A stretch of 64,000 nt of DNA. Source: CAYPGJ01 sp050174775 (GTDB lineage: Bacteria > Planctomycetota > Phycisphaerae > Phycisphaerales > UBA1924). Below the pieces are notes generated by a model. That model had not been told where the DNA came from. It did no database searches and was given only the letters and a program-made list of their open reading frames with translations. Positions 26,418 to 35,334 of this stretch are shown here, piece after piece (the first letter of the stretch is position 1; the number at the start of each line of letters is the position of its first letter). A program made the translations under genes and the position numbers. The DNA lies in NCBI GenBank assembly GCA_050174775.1, contig JBFXJP010000004.1, positions 62,001 to 126,000 of the forward strand. The letters run 5' to 3'.

Positions 26418-27748
26418 GCGCGGTGTCGTGGGCGTTCGACGCGGTGGAGCGGGTGCAGCCCCTGGGGGTGACGGGGTCGGTGGCGGCGCTCAAGGGGTTG
26501 ACGGTGCTGGTGGACGATCTGCCGCTGGCGGTGGGCTCGTTCGTGCGGATCGGGGAGGGTGAGGGCTCACGCGCGGGGGAGGTGGTCGGGTTCGACGGGG
26601 AGCGCGCGATCGTGATGCTGCTGGGCTCGACGGCCGGGATCCGCGCGGGCGAGCCGGTGCGCGGGGAGCAGTCGGCCGGGGTGGTGCGCGCGGGGCGCGG
26701 GCTCTTGGGGCGCGTGGTGAACGCGTTGTGCGAACCGATCGACGGGAAGGGCCCGATCGGGAACGTCTCGCCGACGGCGCTGCTTCCGGCGCCGATCGGC
26801 CCGATGCAGCGACGCAGGATCAAGGAGCCGCTGCCCACGGGGGTGCGCGCGGTGGACCTGATGACCACGGTGGGCAAGGGTCAGCGCGTGGGGGTGTTCG
26901 CGGGGCCGGGCGTGGGCAAGTCGACGCTGCTGGGGACGATCGCCAAGCGGACGCGCGCGGACGTGAGCGTGATCGCGCTGGTGGGGGAGCGCGGTCGTGA
27001 AGTGCGCGATTTCGTGGAGGCGTCGCTCGGGGAGGAGGGGCTCGCGCGGAGCGTGGTGGTGGTGGCGACGAGCGATGAGAGCCCGCTGATGCGCATCCGC
27101 GCGGCGCTCGCGGCCGCGGCGGTGGCGGAGCGGTTCCGTGACGACGGGGCGGACGTGATGCTGATGATGGACTCGGTGACGCGTTTGGCGCAGGCGCAGC
27201 GTCAGGTGGGGCTGTCGGTGGGGGAGCCGCCGGCCACGAAGGGGTACACGCCGAGCGTGTTCGCGATGATGCCGGTGCTGCTGGAGCGTGCGGGCGCGGT
27301 GGAGGGTGGGGGATCGGTGACGGGGTTCTACACGATCCTCGTGGAGGGTGACGACATGACCGAGCCGGTGTCGGACGCGGCGCGCGGCATCCTGGACGGG
27401 CACATAGTGCTCTCGCGCAAGCTGGCGCACCGCGGGCATTACCCGGCCATCGACGTGCTCGACTCGGTGAGCCGCGTGGCGGACGAGGTGTGCGACCCGG
27501 GGCACACGGCGGCGCGTCGTCAGTTGCAGCGTCTGGTCGCGGCGCACCGGGAGGTGGAGGAGCTGGTGCAGATCGGGGCGTATGCGCGGGGCTCGAACCC
27601 GGTGGCGGACGTGGCGATCGCGCTGAAGGGGAAGATCGACGCGTTGCTCCAGCAGGGTTCGGGGGACGTGGAATCGTTCGAGGATGCGCGGAAGCGGCTC
27701 GTGGCGTTGGCCGTGGAAGCGGGCGGCATGCTGCAGAAGGCGAGGTGA
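26414..27748 (+). CDS. fliI: flagellum-specific ATPase FliI
   Basis: FliI is the F1-beta-like ATPase that helps energise export of flagellar proteins. The GTG at 26414, overlapping the fliH stop, gives 444 aa, the family length; the open frame further upstream is a shadow of fliH. Walker A GPGVGKST lies at about residues 164-171, Walker B VMLMMDSVTRLAQAQRQVGL at about 245-264, and the signature SVFAMMPVLLERAGAVEGG follows. Confidence 0.96.
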   Translation: MSAVSWAFDAVERVQPLGVTGSVAALKGLTVLVDDLPLAVGSFVRIGEGEGSRAGEVVGFDGERAIVMLLGSTAGIRAGEPVRGEQSAGVVRAGRGLLGRVVNALCEPIDGKGPIGNVSPTALLPAPIGPMQRRRIKEPLPTGVRAVDLMTTVGKGQRVGVFAGPGVGKSTLLGTIAKRTRADVSVIALVGERGREVRDFVEASLGEEGLARSVVVVATSDESPLMRIRAALAAAAVAERFRDDGADVMLMMDSVTRLAQAQRQVGLSVGEPPATKGYTPSVFAMMPVLLERAGAVEGGGSVTGFYTILVEGDDMTEPVSDAARGILDGHIVLSRKLAHRGHYPAIDVLDSVSRVADEVCDPGHTAARRQLQRLVAAHREVEELVQIGAYARGSNPVADVAIALKGKIDALLQQGSGDVESFEDARKRLVALAVEAGGMLQKAR

Positions 27749-27751
27749 TCG

Positions 27752-28219
27752 GTGGCGAAGTTCAGGTTCAATCTGGAGGCGGTGCTGACGCAGCGGCGCG
27801 CGAAGGAGCAGGAGAAGCAGCGTGTAGTGGGGGAGCTGGAGCGGGATCGGCTCACGCTGGAGGGTCGGTTGCGGACGTGGAACGAGTCGCTGCGCGCGGG
27901 GCGCGAGGAGATGCGCGAGGCGCTGGGTTCGCCCGGCGGGGGGCCGGTGTCGGTGGGGGATGTTCGACTGCACGCCGCGGCGTCGCTGCGGATGGTTGCG
28001 GAGGCGGAGCGGCTCGCGGTGGCGTTGGCGGGGCTGTACCGGAAGATCGAGCGTGCGCGCGGTGAGTTGCTGGACGCGGCGCGATCGCGGCGCGCGGTGG
28101 AGCTGCTGAAGGAGCGCCGGTACGAGGAGTGGAAGCGCGAGCAGGACAAGCGTGAGGCGGAGGCGGTGGACGAGATCGCGGTGATGCGCGCGTCGAGGCG
28201 TGAGGAGCGCGTGGCATGA
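27752..28219 (+). CDS. fliJ: flagellar export chaperone FliJ
   Basis: FliJ is the small coiled-coil stalk of the export ATPase. The GTG start at 27752 gives 155 aa beginning MAKFRFNLEAVLTQRRAKEQ, the usual FliJ opening, followed by near-continuous charged heptads to the end. It lies 3 bases after fliI, and its stop overlaps the next gene by ATGA. Assignment rests on the N-terminal motif, coiled coil and position, since FliJ sequences are poorly conserved. Confidence 0.87.
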   Translation: MAKFRFNLEAVLTQRRAKEQEKQRVVGELERDRLTLEGRLRTWNESLRAGREEMREALGSPGGGPVSVGDVRLHAAASLRMVAEAERLAVALAGLYRKIERARGELLDAARSRRAVELLKERRYEEWKREQDKREAEAVDEIAVMRASRREERVA

Positions 28220-28920
28220 GGACGATCTGGACGATCCTGTCGGTGGTGGCGGTGGCGAACCTGCTGGGATTCGGCGCGTTCCTGGGGTGGCTGGGCGCGA
28301 CGGGCCGGCTGAACGGGGAGCGGGTCGGGGAGATCCGGGAGATGCTGCGCGAGACGGTGGCGGAGCAGAAGGCGCGGGAGCAGAAGGAGGCGGAGGCCGC
28401 GGAGGCGGCGCGGCTCGCGGCCGAGGAGGAGGCGCGGAAGAAGGAGGCGCCGCTGTCGGCGTCGGAATCGCTGCAGATCGCGGGGCAGAGCGACGAGCTG
28501 CGTCGGCAGGCGCTGGAGCGGATGCGGCGGGAATCGGAGGACCTGCGTCGGACGCTGTCGCGCGAGCGCGACGAGGTGGACAAGGCGCTGGCGCGTCTGG
28601 GTGAGGAGCGGGCGGCATTCGACGAGATGCGCAAGCGGATCGCGGAGCAGGAGGGGAGCGAGCAGTTCGAGAAGGCCCTGCGTCTGTACGAGTCGCTCAA
28701 GCCGGACCAGGCCAAGGCCGCGATGCAAGCCCTGATCGACAAGGGGGAGATCGAGCAGGTGGTGAGCTACCTGAACGCGATGCAGGCGCGGTCGGCGACG
28801 AAGGTGCTGGCGGAGTTCACCGATCCGATGGTGGCAGCGGACTTGCTGGAGCGTCTCCGGACGCGCGGGCTCGAGGCCCGTAGCGCGAAGGAGATGACCA
28901 GTGGGGCCAACCCCGGCTGA
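28216..28920 (+). CDS. MotE/YlxF-like flagellar protein with MgtE-N-type domain
   Basis: A 234-residue protein with one N-terminal membrane helix (about residues 5-27), a long charged coiled coil (about 35-155) and a C-terminal helical domain. The domain carries YESLKPDQAKAAMQALIDKG and VLAEFTDPMVAADLLERLR, the pattern of MgtE-N domains in MotE of Alphaproteobacteria and YlxF of Bacillus. In Bacillus, ylxF also lies between fliJ and fliK. MotE is a chaperone for the periplasmic motor protein MotC; whether this one does the same is unknown. It is coupled to fliJ by ATGA. Confidence 0.75.
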   Translation: MRTIWTILSVVAVANLLGFGAFLGWLGATGRLNGERVGEIREMLRETVAEQKAREQKEAEAAEAARLAAEEEARKKEAPLSASESLQIAGQSDELRRQALERMRRESEDLRRTLSRERDEVDKALARLGEERAAFDEMRKRIAEQEGSEQFEKALRLYESLKPDQAKAAMQALIDKGEIEQVVSYLNAMQARSATKVLAEFTDPMVAADLLERLRTRGLEARSAKEMTSGANPG

Positions 28921-30718
28921 GCAACTGTTTTCGATCGGAGCGACGGCGGCCAAGGCGCGGATGGAGCCCGCGCGCCGCGTTGTTTCCGCGGCTGCGGCGG
29001 GCCCGGAGGGCCGGCGCGAGGGTGTGGAGCGCTTTTCCAAGTCGCTGGAGCGCGCGTCGAGCGTGCCCGAGGCGCGGGCGCGCGGCCGGGAGGATCGCGG
29101 TCCGGGGGTGACAAGCCAGGTCGACGAGCGTGCGCAGGTTGAGGCGCCCGAGGCGCAGGAAGCGCGTGTGGGGGCGCAGGAATCGGAGAGGAGAGAGGGC
29201 GATCGTTCGCGCGAGAAGGACGGCACGGAGGCCGTCCGGGCGCGCGATGGGGGGGACGTGCGCGAGCGGGAGGATGTCGGGGAGGGCGAGGAAGCGACCG
29301 CGCCGACGGATGGGTCTGGGGAAGTCGTGAACGAGACGGGCGAGACGGTCGAAGCGGTTCGCGCGAGCGTTGAGCCGGTGATCGACGTGGAGGGGGAGAT
29401 CCCGCTGGAGGGCGTGAAGCCGCCGGTGGAAGGGGTGAAGATCGAGCAGGCTCCGCAGACGCGCGAGGAGGCTCAGGGCGAGGCGCAGCGCCACGCGGCG
29501 CTCGCGGCGGGCTCAGCGTCATCACGCTCCGTCGAGAAGCAGCCGGAGGGTGAGACGCGCACGGCGGCGCGCGTCAGCGTGGCGCGCGAGACGAGGGCGT
29601 CCGCGCCGGCGAGCATCGCCGTCAACGAAACATCCGAGTCGGAAGGGGCGCACGCGCTCGCCGGCTCGCACGTCGATGCGGACGTGGAGGTCTCGGCGGA
29701 GGCGTCGCGCGAGATCCTTCGTCTCGCGGCCGAGGCTGGCGCTCGCGCGGGGGAATCCGAGGAAAACCCGCAGGAAGCAGGGGCGAATCGGGAGCGAGGG
29801 AGCGCTTCCGCTGCTGTCGAGCGAGCCGAGGGGCGCGCCGCGCTGGACCGGCTCATCGACGCGGGCCGTCCTGTGGTGGAGCGTCCGAGCGAGCAGGCCC
29901 CGCAGCGCGCGCCGGACGGTGTGAAGAGCGCCGAGCCCGCAACGCACGCTGCGTCGGTGGCGTCTCCCGAGGGGGCATCCGCCAACTCCGGCGAACCGAA
30001 GCAGCAGGGTCAGGACGCCAAGCGCGACGCGCGATCGACCACGGCCCGCGCCATCGATGCCACGCACGTCTCCTCGAAGCGCCCCGACGACAAGCCCGAA
30101 CTTCACGCGGCGCCCAAGCCGGGGGCGGATCCGTCCCTCGGCCTGAGCGCGACGCACGAGCCGACGATCAAGCCGGCGCACGCCGGGGCGAAGGGGACGG
30201 CGCAGGTGCAGGCCGCGTACGACGGCGCGAACGTGGAGGCCGCGGCGTCGCGCGGGCTGATGGCCGCGGTGCAGCAGAAGGGCGGCGCGGTGACGGTGCG
30301 TCTGGACCCCGAGTCGCTGGGGTCGATGCGCATCCGGATGGAGCTGAGCGGGGGTGTGGTGCGCGCGACGATCGAGGTGACGAACCCCGAGGCACGCGAC
30401 TTGCTGGGATCGAAGCTTGACTCGCTCCGTTCCTCGCTGGAGGCGAAGGGGCTGGGCGTGGAGAGGCTGCAGGTGCAGCTGACGAGCGCGGGGCAGGGAG
30501 GCTCCGCGAACAACGACTCGTCGTCGGGAGAAGGGCGATGGCACGGAAGCCGATCGTCTCCCGATGCGGGCGACGGACGAACCAGGGGCGACGCCGGCGG
30601 AGGCCGGGACGGTCGCGAGGGAGAGCCGCGGGACCGACGGGAGTCGGGGTTCGCGGGCGCGCTCGGCGGAGCCTGGCGCGAGGAGTGGATGCGCGTCGGA
30701 GTTGATGCGCTGGTGTGA
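28901..30718 (+). CDS. fliK: flagellar hook-length control protein FliK
   Basis: FliK measures the hook and switches export from hook to filament substrates. The GTG at 28901 has AAGGAG 7 bases upstream and overlaps the previous gene by 20 bases. About 440 residues of disordered Glu/Ala/Arg/Ser-rich sequence form the molecular ruler. They are followed by the compact Flg_hook domain (about residues 455-535) with VRLDPESLGSMRIRMELSGG and DSLRSSLEAKGLGVERLQVQ. The Ser/Gly/Arg-rich tail is longer than usual. Total length is 605 aa. Confidence 0.9.
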   Translation: MGPTPAEQLFSIGATAAKARMEPARRVVSAAAAGPEGRREGVERFSKSLERASSVPEARARGREDRGPGVTSQVDERAQVEAPEAQEARVGAQESERREGDRSREKDGTEAVRARDGGDVREREDVGEGEEATAPTDGSGEVVNETGETVEAVRASVEPVIDVEGEIPLEGVKPPVEGVKIEQAPQTREEAQGEAQRHAALAAGSASSRSVEKQPEGETRTAARVSVARETRASAPASIAVNETSESEGAHALAGSHVDADVEVSAEASREILRLAAEAGARAGESEENPQEAGANRERGSASAAVERAEGRAALDRLIDAGRPVVERPSEQAPQRAPDGVKSAEPATHAASVASPEGASANSGEPKQQGQDAKRDARSTTARAIDATHVSSKRPDDKPELHAAPKPGADPSLGLSATHEPTIKPAHAGAKGTAQVQAAYDGANVEAAASRGLMAAVQQKGGAVTVRLDPESLGSMRIRMELSGGVVRATIEVTNPEARDLLGSKLDSLRSSLEAKGLGVERLQVQLTSAGQGGSANNDSSSGEGRWHGSRSSPDAGDGRTRGDAGGGRDGREGEPRDRRESGFAGALGGAWREEWMRVGVDALV

Positions 30719-30789
30719 GTGGTCCGCGGCGCGCGGAGGCGCGGGGGCGGCGGACGGAGCGAACGCGCATCACGCGCGGAGGTGGTTTC

Positions 30790-31230
30790 ATGGCTGACGT
30801 CACTGGTGTCGGTGGAACGAGCGGTTCGTCGTCGACGGCGTCGCGCGCGTCGGGGTTCAACTCCCTGTCCAGCGCGGACTTCATCAAGATCATGACGACG
30901 GAGCTCTCCCGTCAGGATCCGCTGAGCCCCACGGACTCCAAGGCCATCCTCGACCAGATCTCCAGCATCCGGTCGATCGAGTCCAACATCTCGCTCAAGG
31001 ATTCGATCCAGTCGATGGTGCAGCAGAACGAGTTCGCCTCCGCCGGCGCGCTCATCGGCAAGGTCGTGTACGCCCTCGACGACGACGCGGTCGAACGCAT
31101 CGGCGTCATCCAGGGCGTGTCGAACACCCGAGAGGGCGCGCGGGTCATCTTCAAGACCGGCCACAGCGCCTTCGTCCGCAACATCCTCCAGATCGCCGAG
31201 AACACGCCGACCGCGGGCTCCGCCACATGA
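30790..31230 (+). CDS. flgD: flagellar hook assembly protein FlgD
   Basis: FlgD is the cap on which hook subunits assemble. The ATG at 30790 with AGGTGG upstream gives 146 aa; a GTG at 30715 overlapping the fliK stop is possible but less likely. The conserved block SADFIKIMTTELSRQDPLSP (about residues 28-47) defines the N-terminal FlgD domain. The protein is short: it lacks most of the C-terminal Ig/FlgD2-like region, as in YlxG-type FlgD. Confidence 0.9.
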   Translation: MADVTGVGGTSGSSSTASRASGFNSLSSADFIKIMTTELSRQDPLSPTDSKAILDQISSIRSIESNISLKDSIQSMVQQNEFASAGALIGKVVYALDDDAVERIGVIQGVSNTREGARVIFKTGHSAFVRNILQIAENTPTAGSAT

Positions 31231-31712
31231 GCCCCGCGGGAGGCCCCAGCACCAGCGCCGACACGCTGCTGCGCCGTCTCGGCGCGGTGTCGCGCGGCGT
31301 CACGCCCGGCGGCGCATCCGGCGCGCCGGTCGGCGGCGCTTCCTTCGAAACACTCCTCGAGCAGGCGCGCGCGGGGCGCGTCGAGACCGGCAGAGACGTC
31401 CGGCTCGGCGACGGCGTGCGAGTTGCGCTCTCCGACGCGCAGATGCGGCGCGTGTCCGCCGCGGTCGACGCGGCCGAGGCCTCCGGCGCCGTGCGCGCCC
31501 TGGTCATCGTCGACGGCAACGCGCTCACGGTCGACGTCGGTTCCCGCACGATTCTGGGTTGCTGCGATGCGCACAGCGCGGGCGTGATCGCCGGCGTCGA
31601 CGCCGTCGTCACCACCGGACCCGCTGAAGAGGGGGATGTCGTGTCCGCGGCGCCGCTTTCGCTGGGCAGGTTGCCCGCGAACGCCGGCCTGGTCCGGGCG
31701 CTCGGGGCGTAA
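31227..31712 (+). CDS. 'flagellar operon protein' (TIGR02530-like)
   Basis: A 161-residue protein overlapping flgD by ATGA. It has a disordered N-terminal 50 residues with SFETLLEQA, then a compact region with VALSDAQMRRVSAAVDAAEA and ALVIVDGNALTVDVGSRTIL. This pattern fits the small flagellar operon protein family found next to flgD and flgE in Bacillus-like operons; the function is not established. The last 45 residues are an extra tail. Confidence 0.75.
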   Translation: MSPAGGPSTSADTLLRRLGAVSRGVTPGGASGAPVGGASFETLLEQARAGRVETGRDVRLGDGVRVALSDAQMRRVSAAVDAAEASGAVRALVIVDGNALTVDVGSRTILGCCDAHSAGVIAGVDAVVTTGPAEEGDVVSAAPLSLGRLPANAGLVRALGA

Positions 31713-31872
31713 GAACGATCGGACGGGAGAGAGTGACGGGGGCGCGAGAGCAGGAGGCTCCGCGCGAGGGAGCGAGAAGAGGCTGGTGACGCGGAGCGTG
31801 GGCCGGCATGTGTGAAGCCGCATGTGAAGGAGCGCGCGGGCTGAGACGCCCGAGAGCGCAGGAGCATCTGCT

Positions 31873-33615
31873 ATGGCGTCAACCACCGCCCTGCTGACGG
31901 GACTCTCCGGGCTGATCGGCAACTCCCGCCGGCTCGACGTGATCGGCAACAACATCGCCAACGTCAACACCACCGCGTACAAGTCCAACCGGATGCTGTT
32001 CGCGCCGACCTTCAGCCGCACGCTCTCCGCGGGCACCAGCCCGGGCGGCGCGTCCGGCGGCACCAACCCCACCCAGGTCGGCCTGGGCGTCAGCATCGCC
32101 GGCACGCAGCGCAACTTCACCAACGGCGCCATCGCCGCCACCGGCGTCTCCACCGACCTCGCCATCGAGGGCAACGGGCTCTTCGTGGTCGACCGCGCGG
32201 GACAGCAGCTCTACACGCGCTCCGGCGCCTTCCAGCTCTCCGCGCAGCGGGACCTCGTCACCATCACCGGCGAACGCGTCCTCGGCTTCGGCGTCGACGA
32301 GAACTTCAACGTCGTCGAAGGACAGCGCGTCCCCATCAACATCCCCATCGGCTCGCTCACGCTGGCCGAGGCCACGCAGAACGTCAACTTCGCGGGCAAC
32401 CTCAACGCCGGCGGCGCCCTGCCCACGATGGGCTCCACCACGATCTTCGATCAGCTGTTCGTCACCACGCTCGGCGCCCCCATGGTCGGCGCCGATCTGC
32501 TCTCCAACCTGCAGGACCCCGCCGCGGCGCCCGGCACGGCCCTTTTCCCCGGACCCTTCCCCTACACCTTCCAGCTCAGCGGCGCACAGCGCGGCGGCGC
32601 CTCCATCCCGCCCGCGTCGTACTCCGTCACCGCCGCCTCCACCGTCAACGACCTCATCGACTTCGTCAACCAGACGCTCGGCATCGTCCCCGGCGTGCTG
32701 AACCCCGACGGCTCCACCTCCGGCGCGCAGATCAACGGCGCCGGGCAGCTCCAGATCATCGGCAACACCGGCTCCGCCAACAACATCGTCATCGACAACA
32801 CCGACGTCACGCTCATCGACTCCACCGGCACGACGATGACGCCGCCGCGCTTCACGTTCACCCAGGCCGCGACCGCGGACGGTGAGAGCGTGCGCACGTC
32901 CTTCACCGTGTTCGACTCCCTCGGGCGCGCGCTGACCATCGACGTCACGATGGTGCTCGATGCGCAGACCGCCACGGGGACGACGTGGACGTACTTCGTC
33001 GATTCTCCGGACAACGTCTCGACCGCGATCCCCGGGCTCAACATCGCCAGCGGCACCGTCGACTTCGACACCTCCGGTCGGCTCATCACCAGCTCGCCCG
33101 TGTCGATCTCGATCGGACGCGAGAACACCGGCGCCGTGGACCCGCTCACGATCGCGCTCAACTTCTCGTCCGGCGCCAACGCCGTGACCGCGCTGGCGAG
33201 CGCGAACCAGACGCAGGGCTCGACCATCGCGGCCGTCTTCCAGGACGGCTCGGAGCTGGGCGTGCTCGCGTCGTTCTCGGTGGGCGGCAACGGCATCATC
33301 ACGGGCGCCTTCTCGAACGGGCTGACGCGCACGATCGGGCAGATGGTCGTGGCGACGTTCACCAACGCGGAAGGGCTCGTGGACATCGGCAACAACCTGT
33401 TCACGGTGGGCCCGAACTCGGGCACCCCCCTGATCACCACGCCGCAGAACTTCGGCGCAGGCCGCATCGTCGGCGGCGCGCTGGAGCAGTCCAACGTCGA
33501 CCTGGGCCAGGAGTTCATCGACCTGGTGCAGACCTCGACGGGGTACTCGGCCGCGGCCCGCGTGATCACCACGACGGACCAGCTCCTGCAGCAGCTGATC
33601 GCGCTGGGCCGATAA
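31873..33615 (+). CDS. flgE: flagellar hook protein FlgE
   Basis: FlgE polymerises into the hook, the universal joint of the flagellum. The 580-residue protein starts MASTTALLTGLSGLIGNSRR then LDVIGNNIANVNTTAYKSNR, the axial-protein signature. It has the LAIEGNGLFVV domain near residue 100, a large variable middle domain (about 160-470) and the conserved C-terminal helix (ALEQSNVDLGQEFIDLVQTS). It is longer than the 400-residue enterobacterial FlgE because of the middle. AGGAG lies just upstream of the ATG. Confidence 0.93.
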   Translation: MASTTALLTGLSGLIGNSRRLDVIGNNIANVNTTAYKSNRMLFAPTFSRTLSAGTSPGGASGGTNPTQVGLGVSIAGTQRNFTNGAIAATGVSTDLAIEGNGLFVVDRAGQQLYTRSGAFQLSAQRDLVTITGERVLGFGVDENFNVVEGQRVPINIPIGSLTLAEATQNVNFAGNLNAGGALPTMGSTTIFDQLFVTTLGAPMVGADLLSNLQDPAAAPGTALFPGPFPYTFQLSGAQRGGASIPPASYSVTAASTVNDLIDFVNQTLGIVPGVLNPDGSTSGAQINGAGQLQIIGNTGSANNIVIDNTDVTLIDSTGTTMTPPRFTFTQAATADGESVRTSFTVFDSLGRALTIDVTMVLDAQTATGTTWTYFVDSPDNVSTAIPGLNIASGTVDFDTSGRLITSSPVSISIGRENTGAVDPLTIALNFSSGANAVTALASANQTQGSTIAAVFQDGSELGVLASFSVGGNGIITGAFSNGLTRTIGQMVVATFTNAEGLVDIGNNLFTVGPNSGTPLITTPQNFGAGRIVGGALEQSNVDLGQEFIDLVQTSTGYSAAARVITTTDQLLQQLIALGR

Positions 33616-33738
33616 GCCGCACTTTCTCACGCCGGGCGTAAACCGGGCCGGGCACGGGGACGATGAAGAGGGCGTGGCTCCCGGTTCGCGCGCTCCCCTT
33701 CGGTGGCGTCGCGCGCCGGCGTCATCGAGGAGATGCCC

Positions 33739-34497
33739 ATGGCCGAGAAGGCGCCCAAGCCCGAAAAAGACGCGACGAAAGCCGACGCGGGAGCCGAGGG
33801 AGGCGAGAAGAAGAAGCTCCCGATCAAGGCGCTCGCGGTGGTCGGCGTCATCGTGCTGCTCGAGGCGGTGGCGGTGATCGGCGTGGCGATGCGCTCCGGC
33901 CCGAGCAAGGCGAGCGCCGCCGATGCCGCGCACGCCGAGGGCGACCATGGCGCTGCCAAGGACGATGGGCACGGCGCAAAAAAGGACGACGGGCACGGGG
34001 CCAAGAAGGATGACGGGCACGCCGCCAAGAAAGACGACGGCCACGGGGCCAAGAAGGATGACGGCCACGGCGCGAAGAAGGACGACGGGCACGGCGCCAA
34101 GAAGGACTCGGGCGGGCATGGCGGCGGAGACAAGCCCGAGGGGCCCGCGCTCGGACCCGAGGACATCGCCGAGACCCTCGTCGTCAAGGACAAGTTCCCC
34201 AACAACCAGACCGGGCGCGCCTGGCTCTGGGACGTCGAGGTCTACGTGCAGGTGCGCAACAAGCGCCTCGATCTGGTCACGGCCACGCTCACGACGCGCT
34301 CTGCCGAGGTGAAGACGGGCATCGCGCGGATCTGGCGGACCGGGCAGCACGCGTACTTCAACGAGCCGGGGCTCGAGACCCTGACCCGTCAGGTGCGCGA
34401 GTTCCTCAACGGCATCGTCGGGCAGGGCGCCGACGGGCAGCCGATGATCGAGCGCGTGCTGATCCCGCGCTGCGTCGGCTTCCCGACCGAGTTCTGA
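33739..34497 (+). CDS. fliL: FliL-like basal body protein with His-rich tandem repeat
   Basis: FliL is a single-pass membrane protein that rings the stator and supports motor output. The ATG at 33739 (GAGGAG six bases upstream) gives 252 aa: a cytoplasmic Lys-rich start, a membrane helix (LAVVGVIVLLEAVAVIGVAM, about residues 33-53), six exact-length copies of DDGHGAKK (about 75-122), and a FliL-type periplasmic domain (LVTATLTTRSAEVKTGIARI, ETLTRQVREFLNGIVG). The long charged linker is unusual for FliL. The start at 33703 is possible but has no ribosome site. Confidence 0.78.
   Translation: MAEKAPKPEKDATKADAGAEGGEKKKLPIKALAVVGVIVLLEAVAVIGVAMRSGPSKASAADAAHAEGDHGAAKDDGHGAKKDDGHGAKKDDGHAAKKDDGHGAKKDDGHGAKKDDGHGAKKDSGGHGGGDKPEGPALGPEDIAETLVVKDKFPNNQTGRAWLWDVEVYVQVRNKRLDLVTATLTTRSAEVKTGIARIWRTGQHAYFNEPGLETLTRQVREFLNGIVGQGADGQPMIERVLIPRCVGFPTEF
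33961..34104 (+). repeat. six tandem 24-bp units coding for DDGHGAKK in fliL
   Basis: Units begin at 33961, 33985, 34009, 34033, 34057 and 34081. Each reads D-D-G-H-(G/A)-A-K-K; the units differ at synonymous positions (GGG/GGC, GAC/GAT), and one changes Gly to Ala. The protein pattern is conserved more strictly than the DNA. Confidence 0.95.
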
Positions 34498-34665
34498 TTC
34501 GGCGTTTGTCCGGGCGCGACGGATCGTGCGCGAGAAACTTGGAGTTATAGGGCGGTGGCGAGCCGATGGAACCCGTCGGCGGATTGCGCACGCGCGGAGC
34601 GCGGGGCGTCGCCGCTGTGTGCCGCGGGGCGCGCAGCGTTTCTCGCGGAGAGCGAAGGGCTAGGG

Positions 34666-35298
34666 ATGGCCGAGCAGGAAGACGCGCCGCAAGGCGCAGA
34701 CAACCCGACCCCGGATCAGACCAGCGGCGCCGGCGCTGAGGATGCGCTCCGCGCGGCCGAGGGGTCCGTCGAGAAACTCAAGCAGGAACAAGCCTCGTCC
34801 CCGCCCACGGCGTCCGCCGGGGTGTCCGAGAAGGCCAGCGCGGCGCTCGCGGCAGCCAAGGCCGCGCTCGCGGCCGCGAAGTCCGCCCAGGGCGGCGCTT
34901 CTCCGATGGAAGCCGCGATGGCGGCCATGGCCGGTGGCGGTGGCGGCGCGTCCGGCGGAGCATCCGGGGGCGCGACCTCTGCTACGGGCTCGCCCGTCTC
35001 ACTCCCCAATCTCCAGCCCGGCTCCGGCAAGCCGGCCGCGCTCCCCAGCGAGCTCGACCTGCTCGCCGACGTCAACCTGAACGTCAAGATCGAGCTCGGG
35101 CGCACGCGCATGCTCGTGGAGGACGTCCTGCGTCTCAACGAGGGCTCGGTGGTCGAGCTGGACAAGCTCGCCGGCGACCCGGTCGACGTGTTCGTCAACG
35201 AGCGCCACGTCGCGCGCGGGGAGGTGCTGGTGGTGAACGACTCGTTCTGCATCCGGATCTCGGAGATCCTCGACGCCGAAGCCAAGGAGAACTCGTAG
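34666..35298 (+). CDS. fliN: flagellar motor switch protein FliN
   Basis: FliN forms the base of the C ring. The ATG at 34666 gives 210 aa. The first 120 residues are Ala/Gly/Ser/Pro-rich and probably disordered. The SpoA (FliN/FliM C-terminal) domain covers about 130-205, with LLADVNLNVKIELGRTRMLV and VDVFVNERHVARGEVLVVND. The domain is typical FliN and lacks the FliM middle domain. The gene sits where fliM-fliN are expected, 168 bases after fliL, with no fliM between. Confidence 0.9.
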   Translation: MAEQEDAPQGADNPTPDQTSGAGAEDALRAAEGSVEKLKQEQASSPPTASAGVSEKASAALAAAKAALAAAKSAQGGASPMEAAMAAMAGGGGGASGGASGGATSATGSPVSLPNLQPGSGKPAALPSELDLLADVNLNVKIELGRTRMLVEDVLRLNEGSVVELDKLAGDPVDVFVNERHVARGEVLVVNDSFCIRISEILDAEAKENS

Positions 35299-35334
35299 AC
35301 CACGGACGCCCAACGCCCGCGTGAACTCGCGAGC

